Part shown: piece by piece, positions 43,690 to 51,118 of the stretch
Layout: each line of letters opens with the position of its first letter
Position numbering within the stretch: the stretch's first letter is position 1
From: Archaeoglobus sp.
GTDB taxonomy: Archaea; Halobacteriota; Archaeoglobi; Archaeoglobales; Archaeoglobaceae
Reading direction: 5' to 3'
Assembly (NCBI RefSeq): GCF_017656475.1
Contig: NZ_JACDNT010000012.1
Span: forward strand, 1 to 57,906
Length of the DNA stretch: 57,906 nucleotides
Notes under the pieces: generated by a model
Database searches by the model: none
What the model was told of the DNA's origin: nothing
Seen by the model: only the letters and a program-made list of their open reading frames with translations
Translations under genes and position numbers: made by a program

Positions 43690-44568
43690 CTAGGCCAAAG
43701 CTCTCTCCTCGTAGAGAACGCGGTCAAGAACGGAGAGGTGGGACCTGAGCATCCTCATCCTCTCGGCAACGATGCCGAAAGCTTCCCTGTCTCTCAAACT
43801 CATCTCCTGCCTGTTCAGACGCTTCGAAAACAGGTTCCTCAAAAACCTCAAGAGCAGGATGAACCAGTACCTCTTCCTGTCGTCGAAAACCAAGGCAGCC
43901 CTCTTGCTCCTGCTGTAGCCCTTCCGCCTGAACGCACCCCTCACACCCCTCGTGTAGCGGCCTATAAGCACGTAGGTCTCGTTAGCGGCCCTCTTCTTGT
44001 GCTGCCCCGCCCTGCCCCTCACACCCTTAACCTGCCTCACGAGCTGGTTGAGGTTCTCCTGCGCCTTCGAGGGCGGTATGTACCACCTCCTCCTTCTCAC
44101 CGTCAATGCAACCATGTGGACCTCGTACTTGGTGATGGGGATGAAGAGCACCAGGGTGTCAGTGAAGCCGTCCCCCTTCTTGCCCGGCGAGAGGTGGATG
44201 TAGTCCCCGGGTCTCTGGATCCCGGCGGCGGAGAGCATCTGCAAAAACAGCATCTGCATCTTTGAGGAAACATCTTCGAAATCAAAAGAAAAGGGAGGTA
44301 AGAACCTTCCAGAACGCCACACAGGCTCGAAGATCTCCCTGTTCAGTTCCAGAATCTCCGCTATCTGTGAAGGTTCGCAGTCTTCGAGCCCGCGCCCCAG
44401 GTAGTACCTCAGGGCATCCACGAGGGCCTTGGGGAACCTTATCCCCCGCGCCCTCACGAGCTCGACCATCTGGTCCAGCTCCGCACACTCCTCGATGTCC
44501 CTGATAGCATCTATTAAGTCGTCGAATGATGGTCCTTGGTGGGTGGTTGAGGCGTCAGCTGCTGTCAT
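43690..44568 (-). CDS. Unknown 292-residue protein, operon partner of the CopG-like gene
   Basis: Basic protein with an acidic N-terminal helical part and a very basic C-terminal half (AFRRKGYSRSKRAALVFDDRKRYW). The central part is beta-rich (DTLVLFIPITKYEVHMVALTVRRRRWYI). No HUH replication motif, nuclease or ATPase motif is visible. It follows the CopG-like gene with a 14-base overlap and abuts the dyad cluster, so a replication or partition role is possible but unproven. Confidence 0.65.
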   Translation of the reverse strand: MTAADASTTHQGPSFDDLIDAIRDIEECAELDQMVELVRARGIRFPKALVDALRYYLGRGLEDCEPSQIAEILELNREIFEPVWRSGRFLPPFSFDFEDVSSKMQMLFLQMLSAAGIQRPGDYIHLSPGKKGDGFTDTLVLFIPITKYEVHMVALTVRRRRWYIPPSKAQENLNQLVRQVKGVRGRAGQHKKRAANETYVLIGRYTRGVRGAFRRKGYSRSKRAALVFDDRKRYWFILLLRFLRNLFSKRLNRQEMSLRDREAFGIVAERMRMLRSHLSVLDRVLYEERALA

Positions 44569-44740
44569 GTGCTTTCAAAAGTCCCCTATTGGTAAGATCT
44601 TCACGAATCAAGGCCCTAATGTACTCACTGATCGACTTTGCCCCCAGTATTGGCGATTCATTCTCTATTAACTGTTCTATGAGATCCTTCCATTGTGCAG
44701 GTACGTCAGACCAAACTCGATCGAAACCTTTACGCACCAT
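44555..44740 (-). CDS. CopG/RHH-like DNA-binding protein
   Basis: The 61-residue protein has the size and helix pattern of ribbon-helix-helix regulators (MVRKGFDRVWSDVPAQWKDLI, then KSISEYIRALIREDL). ATG 44740 lies 25 bases from a minus-strand TATA CTTAAATAG. It starts exactly at the copy of the shared operator, so it is a candidate autoregulator. Confidence 0.6.
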   Translation of the reverse strand: MVRKGFDRVWSDVPAQWKDLIEQLIENESPILGAKSISEYIRALIREDLTNRGLLKAHDSS

Positions 44741-44807
44741 TGCAACCTTTATTCAGTAATTACACCTATTTAAGGGTTGTGATTCTGCAACTTTTATTCA
44801 ATTTTGA
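44741..44807. promoter_or_regulatory. Shared operator, second copy
   Basis: CTATTTAAGGGTTGTGATTC from 44766, then TGCAACTTTTATTCAATTTT, aligns with the 41959-42000 block. A further TGCAACCTTTATTCA lies at 44741-44755. It lies between the CopG-like gene and the rightward regulator. Confidence 0.65.
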
Positions 44808-44843
44808 CAATCAAATCTTTATTATTGGTTTCAAAGATGAAGT

Positions 44844-45167
44844 ATGGTTGAAGAATTGGTAAAAGGTTTAGCAAAATCAGGTGCAATTAAAATCCTCAGA
44901 GCACTAAAAGATGATGGCAAACGATTGACGGATCTTGTTAGAGAAGTTGATCTTGATAAATCGACGGTATGGCGTCGTTTAGAGGAGTTTGAGAAAAAGT
45001 TATTCTTGGTTTATGTAGAATACAATAGAGAACTAAAAGCTCCAATTTATAAATTAACACCATTCGGCCTCAAAATCCTCCAAAAGCTGGAAGAGCTGGA
45101 GCAGATCTACGAGGAGGAGATGCGGAAGGCCCCACCCAGGGGGAAGGATTTTATCGAGAAGGGTTGA
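44844..45167 (+). CDS. Winged-helix transcriptional regulator
   Basis: The 107-residue protein has a clear wHTH (KILRALKDDGKRLTDLVREVDLDKSTVWRRLEEFEKKLFL) with a wing and dimerisation helix (QKLEELEQIYEEEMRK). It is leaderless (TATA TCTTTATTAT about 22 bases upstream) and sits next to the shared operator copy. It is a good candidate for the element's master switch. Confidence 0.8.
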   Translation: MVEELVKGLAKSGAIKILRALKDDGKRLTDLVREVDLDKSTVWRRLEEFEKKLFLVYVEYNRELKAPIYKLTPFGLKILQKLEELEQIYEEEMRKAPPRGKDFIEKG

Positions 45168-45197
45168 GGGGATAGGAGCTGGTAAAGAAAAGAAAAA

Positions 45198-45983
45198 TTA
45201 AGCAAGAAATTCTTCGATACTCGGTTGTATGAGCTTTTCAATGTCTGACTTCCTTGGGTAGACGACTGAAATTATCAGCCAAGTATTGTAGAGATTGTGA
45301 GTTCCCAGAACGAAGTATAGGTGCTTCTTCTTCGGTAAATCCTCGTAAAACCTCTCCCTGACTTTAAAGGAGGCTACTTCTGGACCGTGCCTTTTCAAGG
45401 TGTTTAAATACAACATTCCTAGTTCCCAGTCCTCGCACATAATTCTGTGCTCTATGTGACAGTCCTGACAGCAATGAAAAACATACCTAAATTTCTTGTC
45501 AATGGGATCTATTTTCACCGCACTCTTACCATCAGTAAGAGTTATTTGCTTAGACATTTTTACGAGTTTTGCGCCGTATTCACTCTCTTCCCAGAAGAAA
45601 TCCTTTATTATCGGTTTAACCACGCAAAGTGAAACCTCACTATCGGGTTTTTCTTGGGTTTCGTCGAGGTTCACGAGCTTCTCGTCCAGGCGTCTCTTAA
45701 TCTCCCTATAATCTTCCTCCTCGAGAACTTTTATCGAGTTCCAGTCTATTTTTCTACTTTCAGGCCTCCTGTCTGAGGGTTTATCATCCTCCAGTTTGTA
45801 CTCGATCCATGTTTTCTTCTTGAATTTTTGCTGACTTCCTCTCCAGAATAGCTGCCATGGAACGGGGTATATCCTTCTCCACTCGTTATCCTCGGTGAGA
45901 CCGGCAATACAAACAAGATGTTCGTACTTCTTACTTACGACAGGGTACGTTTTGGCCAAAACCAGCAATCTTTCGGTTTTCAA
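45198..45983 (-). CDS. Dual OB-domain-like protein
   Basis: The 261-residue protein resembles proteins called dual OB domain that pair with DUF488: YPVVSKKYEHLVCIAGLTEDNEWRRIYPVPW at the start, then KTWIEYKLEDDKPSDRRPESRK, and a Cys/His cluster (FHCCQDCHIEHRIMCEDWE) that may bind zinc. A nucleic-acid-binding role is likely but not shown. It overlaps the DUF488 gene by 4 bases. Confidence 0.6.
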   Translation of the reverse strand: MKTERLLVLAKTYPVVSKKYEHLVCIAGLTEDNEWRRIYPVPWQLFWRGSQQKFKKKTWIEYKLEDDKPSDRRPESRKIDWNSIKVLEEEDYREIKRRLDEKLVNLDETQEKPDSEVSLCVVKPIIKDFFWEESEYGAKLVKMSKQITLTDGKSAVKIDPIDKKFRYVFHCCQDCHIEHRIMCEDWELGMLYLNTLKRHGPEVASFKVRERFYEDLPKKKHLYFVLGTHNLYNTWLIISVVYPRKSDIEKLIQPSIEEFLA

Positions 45984-46594
45984 AGGTGTATCACCTCAAA
46001 ACCGTCTCTCTCAAGAAACTCGGCAATTATCGATCTGTGACACTCGCGCCAATCAGCCTCAAAACACATGAGAGCGCTGGTTTTCGTGGAGACGTAAGAC
46101 TCTAACCTCTTTAGCTCTTCCGTACGCTCCTCCAAATATTTTCGGTACAATCTCGCAAACTCGGAGAAACTCATTAACTTGGATCGCAAATCGTGCCGCA
46201 ACTCCTTGGGAGCTCCGAGGGATGTTAGGGATATGTACTCTATACCCGCCAGTCTAAGCTCTTTTTCCAGTGCCCTCTTTGAGAACCCATTTTTTCTACT
46301 GAGAGGTAGTTCCCTAACGTCTATCAGCCTCACGATATTGTGCTCGAGGAGCTCGTCTATAAACTCGTCAACCGTCTTACCCTCGTAGCCGATGGTGTAT
46401 ACTTTACCAACTCCACTCCTCTTTCCAAGAAGCTCGGAAGCAGGTTTGAATGGGTCTTTCTCCACTATTAACTTGCCTTTAGAGTATTCCATGAGTACTT
46501 CATCTCCTTTTTTTAAGTCCCAGGTCTCAGCGACTTCCTTAGGAAGGGCAATGTAAAAAGTACCCTTGTGGTACTGGACCTTTCTTCTATACAT
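45980..46594 (-). CDS. AbrB-DUF488 fusion protein
   Basis: About 204 residues. An N-terminal SpoVT/AbrB domain (KGTFYIALPKEVAETWDLKKGDEVLMEYSKGKLIVEK) is fused to a DUF488 domain (VYTIGYEGKTVDEFIDELLEHNIVRLIDVRELPLSRKNGFSK, then LMCFEADWRECHRSIIAEFL). ATG 46594 was chosen; TATA AAATATTTATCC lies 30-40 bases upstream. An AbrB fusion to DUF488 is unusual. Confidence 0.8.
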   Translation of the reverse strand: MYRRKVQYHKGTFYIALPKEVAETWDLKKGDEVLMEYSKGKLIVEKDPFKPASELLGKRSGVGKVYTIGYEGKTVDEFIDELLEHNIVRLIDVRELPLSRKNGFSKRALEKELRLAGIEYISLTSLGAPKELRHDLRSKLMSFSEFARLYRKYLEERTEELKRLESYVSTKTSALMCFEADWRECHRSIIAEFLERDGFEVIHL

Positions 46595-46672
46595 GTTCTC
46601 ACCGTTACCCCAAGGAATCCCCAAGGATAAATATTTTTCTCTTTTTAAATTTGCTTTTTCAACAACACGATC

Positions 46673-46942
46673 TCAGAACGTCTTCTCGTACCACTCCGCA
46701 ACGGCCTTCTTCACCCTCTCCGGCGTGACGAACCAGATTATCTCCTCGAACAGATCGTCCAGCAGGTCCTGCCCCATCTCTATCCTGCAGCTCCTGAAGT
46801 CCATGTAGAACAGCCCGTACAGCCGCCCGACGGCCTCCCTCACGGGGACCAGCTTCGCATCTACGTCGACCTTCTCTTGCTGGCCTTTCATCCTCAGGAT
46901 CACCTTCAGCCTGTAGTCCTCCCTCTCGAGCTCCTCAACCAT
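46673..46942 (-). CDS. Unknown acidic 89-residue protein
   Basis: Mixed alpha-beta (LKVILRMKGQQEKVDVDAKLVPVREAVGRLYGLFYMDF) with a helical C-terminus. It overlaps its upstream neighbour by 8 bases. ATG 46942 has GGTGAG nearby. No family recognised. Confidence 0.6.
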   Translation of the reverse strand: MVEELEREDYRLKVILRMKGQQEKVDVDAKLVPVREAVGRLYGLFYMDFRSCRIEMGQDLLDDLFEEIIWFVTPERVKKAVAEWYEKTF

Positions 46943-47135
46943 CCCTCTCACCCCTCAACCAATCGTAGAACCTCTCAGCCACCTCCACAACCTTGCCAGC
47001 GTTTTTGTCCGGGCTGCTGAGCCTCGACTGTTCCGAGACCGTGACCACCTCGACAGCCAGCTTCAGTGCCGTGTGCCGGGCTATCCGTTCCTGCTTCTCC
47101 CTATACATCTTCTCAATCCGCTCCTCCCGGCTCAT
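46935..47135 (-). CDS. Small helical protein, 66 residues
   Basis: MSREERIEKMYREKQERIARHTALKLAVEVVTVSEQ and a C-terminal helix (VVEVAERFYDWLRGERDG). ATG 47135 sits about 25 bases after a minus-strand TATA CTTTATAC, fitting a leaderless start. Unknown function. Confidence 0.55.
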   Translation of the reverse strand: MSREERIEKMYREKQERIARHTALKLAVEVVTVSEQSRLSSPDKNAGKVVEVAERFYDWLRGERDG

Positions 47136-47183
47136 GAATATCTCTACCCACGCGGGTATAAAGCTTTGAACCCCCGGATGCAA

Positions 47184-47228
47184 GTGAAAAATCCTTTACA
47201 CGTAGAAATTTGTTTTACTTCAGTCAAA
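47184..47228. other. Short intergenic gap
   Basis: Nothing recognisable beyond promoter-like T-rich sequence. Confidence 0.3.
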
Positions 47229-47570
47229 CTACCCAAGAGCAGGGATGTGAACCTCCCCCTTGAGGTGCCTCACCACGGCCGAGATCCTCTGCAGCGTCGC
47301 AATGTCCAGCTCCCTCATCACGTTGTGGAGCGTCGATTTTCTGGGCGGGTTCCTGTAGGTCCAGCCATGCTGCCTCAGCAGTTCGAGGTTCTCCTGGCAC
47401 CACCTCTCCGCCTGCCTCAGGCTCCACCCTTCCTTGAGGGTCAAGTACACCACGGCCACGAGCAGGGTGCGTGGGTAGGGACGTCTCCCCCTCTTCTCCT
47501 GGTGATGACCCGACCCACCGAGAACCATCTCACACGCCTGGAGGATGACCTCGAACTCACTCTCAGCCAT
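47229..47570 (-). CDS. N-terminal transposase-like domain protein
   Basis: The 113-residue protein resembles only the N-terminal helical part of archaeal IS transposases (RRPYPRTLLVAVVYLTLKEGWSLRQAERWCQENLELLRQHG, then PPRKSTLHNVMRELD). The catalytic DDE domain is absent and no IS ends are seen. It is either a truncated remnant or a domain reused as a DNA-binding protein. Start ATG 47570. Confidence 0.6.
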   Translation of the reverse strand: MAESEFEVILQACEMVLGGSGHHQEKRGRRPYPRTLLVAVVYLTLKEGWSLRQAERWCQENLELLRQHGWTYRNPPRKSTLHNVMRELDIATLQRISAVVRHLKGEVHIPALG

Positions 47571-47630
47571 GCACCAGCACCCCCTCAGACGCAATCTGAC
47601 CTGTCCAAAAAATAGAATTTGTGATTGTCC

Positions 47631-47900
47631 CTACATCTTCTTCAACTTCTTGATTCCCTCATCTACGACCTTAATTGCCCTCTCCCTCTTCTTCCCCTTG
47701 AAGTCCCTGTCCCTCATGACCACGAGTTTCATCAGGTTCATCCTGCTCGCAGCCCTTCTCCTGCTGATCCTCCCACTCTTGCGGTCGGAAAGAATAGCCT
47801 CAACTATGTCCTCAACCTCAACGACCTCATCAAGCCCCTTCTTCCCCCTGTCCTTCACCCTCTTGCCCAAATACACGTTTTTTCTCCTTCCCAAAACCAT
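47631..47900 (-). CDS. Small basic protein, 89 residues
   Basis: Very basic (MVLGRRKNVYLGKRVKDRGKKG at the start, ending DEGIKKLKKM), with helical KSGRISRRRAASRMNLMKLVVMRDRD. Perhaps a nucleic-acid-binding protein. The start overlaps the gene upstream by 71 bases. Confidence 0.55.
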   Translation of the reverse strand: MVLGRRKNVYLGKRVKDRGKKGLDEVVEVEDIVEAILSDRKSGRISRRRAASRMNLMKLVVMRDRDFKGKKRERAIKVVDEGIKKLKKM

Positions 47901-48003
47901 CACCCCCGTAAGACCTTAACAACTCCTCACACATGGCAAAGAATAACCCAAAAAATTCAGGGTGAACCTTGAAGCTGAACGGCGGCAGCTCCACCCTCAT
48001 CAT
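47830..48003 (-). CDS. Small protein overlapping the basic protein gene
   Basis: 57 residues: MMRVELPPFSFKVHPEFFGL, then a Glu/Gly-rich tail. Its ATG overlaps the preceding stop (ATGATGA context at 48000-48003). It shares 71 bases with the next gene in another frame, which is unusual, so either the tail or one of the genes may be wrong. Confidence 0.45.
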   Translation of the reverse strand: MMRVELPPFSFKVHPEFFGLFFAMCEELLRSYGGDGFGKEKKRVFGQEGEGQGEEGA

Positions 48004-48311
48004 TGCGGACGCCCCACTATCACCTTCATGAAGCCGAACGTCAGCACCAGAGCTGCAAACACTATCACAACCCTGCTTACGTCCCAGGGCAGCAGCACAT
48101 AGCAGGCGGAGGCAAACACAAGGGCGAAGACCATCGGCAATTCCTCTCCCTCCGTCTTTATGTACAGCAAAAACTCGATTATGACGAACAGCACCAGGAG
48201 GAAGAAGCCCTGGAAGATGGTGTTCCACACGTAGTAGGATGCCGCTATCAGATCCCCCTGCTGGAGAGCATCCTGGGCTTTAGTGAGATTGAGCAAGGGC
48301 TGCCAGGGCAT
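48000..48311 (-). CDS. Small membrane protein, about three helices
   Basis: The 103-residue protein has an amphipathic N-terminus (MPWQPLLNLTKAQDALQQG) and hydrophobic segments (GFFLLVLFVIIEFLLYI, FALVFASACYVLL, VIVFAALVLTFGFM). ATG 48311 follows GGGGTGAT. Likely part of the virion membrane or its assembly site. Confidence 0.65.
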   Translation of the reverse strand: MPWQPLLNLTKAQDALQQGDLIAASYYVWNTIFQGFFLLVLFVIIEFLLYIKTEGEELPMVFALVFASACYVLLPWDVSRVVIVFAALVLTFGFMKVIVGRPQ

Positions 48312-48315
48312 GTTA

Positions 48316-48672
48316 TCACCCCTCGGGATTCCTACCCAGGAAAGCCAATATGGCGGCAATGTAGCTGATGTAGCAGATTGCGGTGAAGATCTCCTTTATC
48401 GGTGTGGGAACGCCTATGATGTTCAGCGTGTTCATCACCAGAACCCCATTGACAAACACGTACCCAAACACGGTGGTAAACTTCGTCAAGGCCGAGATCC
48501 AATCGCCGAATGGGAATAAAGATGGACTGTAATCGGCCTGGACACTGCTCTCGTTTTGCAGCAGGCCCATGACTTTCTCGTCGCCCGTAATACTACCAAA
48601 TCCAAACGAACTCACGAGAGTCAGCATTATGTTGAATATTAGGAAGAAAGAGGCGATGTAATAAGCTCTCAC
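48316..48672 (-). CDS. Small membrane protein, three or four helices
   Basis: The 118-residue protein has an N-terminal signal-anchor-like helix (YYIASFFLIFNIMLTLV) and further segments (FGYVFVNGVLVMNTLNIIGV, FTAICYISYIAAILAFLG). It overlaps the LamG gene end by 4 bases. Unknown function, probably structural. Confidence 0.65.
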   Translation of the reverse strand: MRAYYIASFFLIFNIMLTLVSSFGFGSITGDEKVMGLLQNESSVQADYSPSLFPFGDWISALTKFTTVFGYVFVNGVLVMNTLNIIGVPTPIKEIFTAICYISYIAAILAFLGRNPEG

Positions 48673-50897
48673 CTTCCACCACCTCCAATCCTCACCAGGG
48701 CCGCGTAGACCACTATTGTGGCGACGATAATTGAGGGGATCCTCAGCAGTCCGAACCAGTAGAGCAGCATGGCCATCCCTGCAAAAACGGCAACCCCAAC
48801 GGTCCTGTTCTTGTAGCTGAAAAGCCCTCCAACCGCCAGCAACACAAAGCAGCTCATGAGGTTGTATGCAAGGTCGAGGTTCTTGGAGGCAATGACGGGC
48901 ATGAAGGATGTCACTATCTGGTCAAACAGCTGGGTTGACAGTGCAGCCCCGGGACGGAACACCTTGAAGTCGCTGATGGTCCCGTACTTTGCGTGTTCGG
49001 CCTCAAAAACTGCCTTATAGGCCTCTTTTACGTCTGTTGTGGCGTAAACGAATGATGCGTTGCTCTCAGTGGACTCAGAGTAGTAGAGCTGATTGCCCTT
49101 CATGTCGTAAACCCAGAACCTGACAAGCGTGGTCTGTCCAAGCTTATCGGTGTAGATCAACCCCACTGAGTCCGTAGTGGTGTTGTCTGCCCCAACAGAC
49201 CTGTTGAAGGAGAAGGCCCAGTTCACGTCAACCCACATAGGTTGCTCAATCGTTGGGTTCCTTATCTCTAGGATCTTTGTCTCACTCATTGATGGTACAA
49301 ACCAGCCTATGATCCTCTCCTCCTGATCGTTTCTCACGCATATCTGATACCTCTGGCCCGCAGTGAGGTACGTGCTCACATCTCCAAAAGCATCAAACTC
49401 ATCCTCGTGAATCGTCTCGAGGTTGCTGCCCATGAGCTTCTTCAGCACCAGGATGGCGTTGCCGAACTGTCCGGTGTAGTCAACGAGGCTAAACACAACC
49501 TGAACCACATTTTCGCTTGGAAGCCACATGCTTCTCTCAACCAGACCGTTACCCAGACTCACGAGAATCTGTCTGTATACGCTACCGTCTGTTTTTACCC
49601 AGTAGTTTCCAGGCGCGGGCAAATCAGCATTGAACAGTACCGCCTCCTTCGTCACCTCGTCCGTGGTTAAATCAATCGAGTAGTTGGCATTGAAAACCGT
49701 AGCGTTGGCGGCGATTTTCTCGCCGCTTTCGTCGTAGAATTTCACGCGGAGTGCTTCGTACATAGACTTTTGTTCAGTAGCGGTTAAATCTCTTGTATAA
49801 AAGCGAACCTCATCAACTATTCCTTTTAAATGCCTTGATCCATCGTTTCTGTCGCCCCAGCGCCCAATAACGAACGCTTCTCTCTTAATTGTCGGTTCAC
49901 CGTCCGGTTTCCATGTTGTTACAAGCTCGCCATTTACATAAGCATCGACCGTTTTCGTATCTTCGTGCCAAACACCAACGATAAAATACCAGCCCGGTTT
50001 GGTGAAAACTCCCGGAATCCGTATCGTGGAAACTGGCGACCTAACCGCGATATATAAATCGTCTCCTGCCTGAGATACGCCGAAACTCCATTCCCAAACG
50101 TACGGAATTCCGAATAAACCAGCCCATTGCGTTGTATCTTCAATATAAACCCATCCGGCGATTGTTAGGCTCTTATTCTCGTAGTCGATTGCAGTGAGAT
50201 TTACTGCTGCATTGACATAATCGTCTTCCCCATCAAAGCTCAACCCATAGCCATACCTGCCCTCCACGCTCGTTGCACCGTAAATAGTGCCGTCGTTGCC
50301 GTTTCCGCTGTCGTCTTCAACCACATCCACGAACTTGACATTATCCACATAAAACGTACAGCTGTAATCATCATCCTCGTACAGTGTCCATGTTCCGATT
50401 TCAACTGTGTCCACACTATCATTGACCGTTATCTCAACTGAGTGCTCCCCCACCTCTGAGCTCGACCACACCACATTGCCGTTTATCTTCACCCGTGCGG
50501 GGTGAGCGCTGCTGCACGATGTTATTTTAATGTCTAATGTCATTTTGTCGACGTAGCGGTTTATGCTCCTTGAGATCTTGCCCCATCTGTCATAGTTCGT
50601 GCCTGTGTCGTAGTGACCTGTTATTTTAATTGAGTACGACCCGTCGGAGGCCCAATCCGTTGACCGCTCTGGTGTTGTGCCGTAGTACGTTGATGCACTC
50701 CAGCCCTCCATATCACTCTCCCAGCTGAAGTGCAAATAGCCTCCACCCTCATTTCCATCCTCAAAGCTGAACCTGAGCACTAACGAAGGATCGTCAGCGA
50801 GAGGGGGCGTGGGGATGGCTGCCTGCACCGTTGCTGTTGCGATGAGCAGCAAAAGCAGCGAGATCAGTACTACCCTAACCTTTCCACCAGACCTCAT
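48669..50897 (-). CDS. Secreted, membrane-anchored LamG (concanavalin A-like) protein
   Basis: 742 residues. Signal peptide at residues 1-26 (VLISLLLLLIATATVQA-A). The LamG domain starts near 38 (PSLVLRFSFEDGN), is interrupted at about 52-193 by a second beta-rich, CBM-like domain (HFSWESDMEGWSASTYYGTT), and resumes at DDSGNGNDGTIYGATS through about residue 385 (LKGIVDEVRFYTRDLTATE). A further beta-rich region follows and at least three C-terminal membrane helices (residues ~660-740). LamG proteins occur in spindle-shaped viruses of Thermococcales, presumably in host recognition; this is inference here. Confidence 0.85.
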   Translation of the reverse strand: MRSGGKVRVVLISLLLLLIATATVQAAIPTPPLADDPSLVLRFSFEDGNEGGGYLHFSWESDMEGWSASTYYGTTPERSTDWASDGSYSIKITGHYDTGTNYDRWGKISRSINRYVDKMTLDIKITSCSSAHPARVKINGNVVWSSSEVGEHSVEITVNDSVDTVEIGTWTLYEDDDYSCTFYVDNVKFVDVVEDDSGNGNDGTIYGATSVEGRYGYGLSFDGEDDYVNAAVNLTAIDYENKSLTIAGWVYIEDTTQWAGLFGIPYVWEWSFGVSQAGDDLYIAVRSPVSTIRIPGVFTKPGWYFIVGVWHEDTKTVDAYVNGELVTTWKPDGEPTIKREAFVIGRWGDRNDGSRHLKGIVDEVRFYTRDLTATEQKSMYEALRVKFYDESGEKIAANATVFNANYSIDLTTDEVTKEAVLFNADLPAPGNYWVKTDGSVYRQILVSLGNGLVERSMWLPSENVVQVVFSLVDYTGQFGNAILVLKKLMGSNLETIHEDEFDAFGDVSTYLTAGQRYQICVRNDQEERIIGWFVPSMSETKILEIRNPTIEQPMWVDVNWAFSFNRSVGADNTTTDSVGLIYTDKLGQTTLVRFWVYDMKGNQLYYSESTESNASFVYATTDVKEAYKAVFEAEHAKYGTISDFKVFRPGAALSTQLFDQIVTSFMPVIASKNLDLAYNLMSCFVLLAVGGLFSYKNRTVGVAVFAGMAMLLYWFGLLRIPSIIVATIVVYAALVRIGGGGR

Positions 50898-51096
50898 ATG
50901 CCAGAGCCGCTATAAACCCCGCAAATGACACACCAAGCACAAGCGCCATTGGAATAAAGTTAAAGCCCCTGTCCACAGCATCAATCGCCTCCTGCGGTGT
51001 GCCCATCTGCTCGCTCACTGTCCCAACTTGGGTGAAGACAGGATAGACAAGCAGGAACATTATTCCGAATGCCACGAAGAACAGGAACAGCACCAT
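50875..51096 (-). CDS. Small two-helix membrane protein (capsid-like candidate)
   Basis: About 73 residues from ATG 51096 with two hydrophobic segments (residues 1-22 VLFLFFVAFGIMFLLVYPVF and 50-70 ALVLGVSFAGFIAALAYEV). In-frame ORF extends to 51237 but would overlap the 785-residue gene by 119 bases, so I prefer the shorter form. It overlaps the LamG start by 23 bases. Two-helix proteins of this size form the capsids of spindle-shaped viruses; assignment is by analogy only. Confidence 0.6.
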   Translation of the reverse strand: MVLFLFFVAFGIMFLLVYPVFTQVGTVSEQMGTPQEAIDAVDRGFNFIPMALVLGVSFAGFIAALAYEVWWKG

Positions 51097-51118
51097 GAGC
51101 GTGAAGACAATCCCTGAT

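Noticed and set aside
43690-44568. Rolling-circle (HUH) replication initiator
   Set aside because: The only candidate, VHMVALTV, lacks the second His, and there is no suitable Tyr motif.
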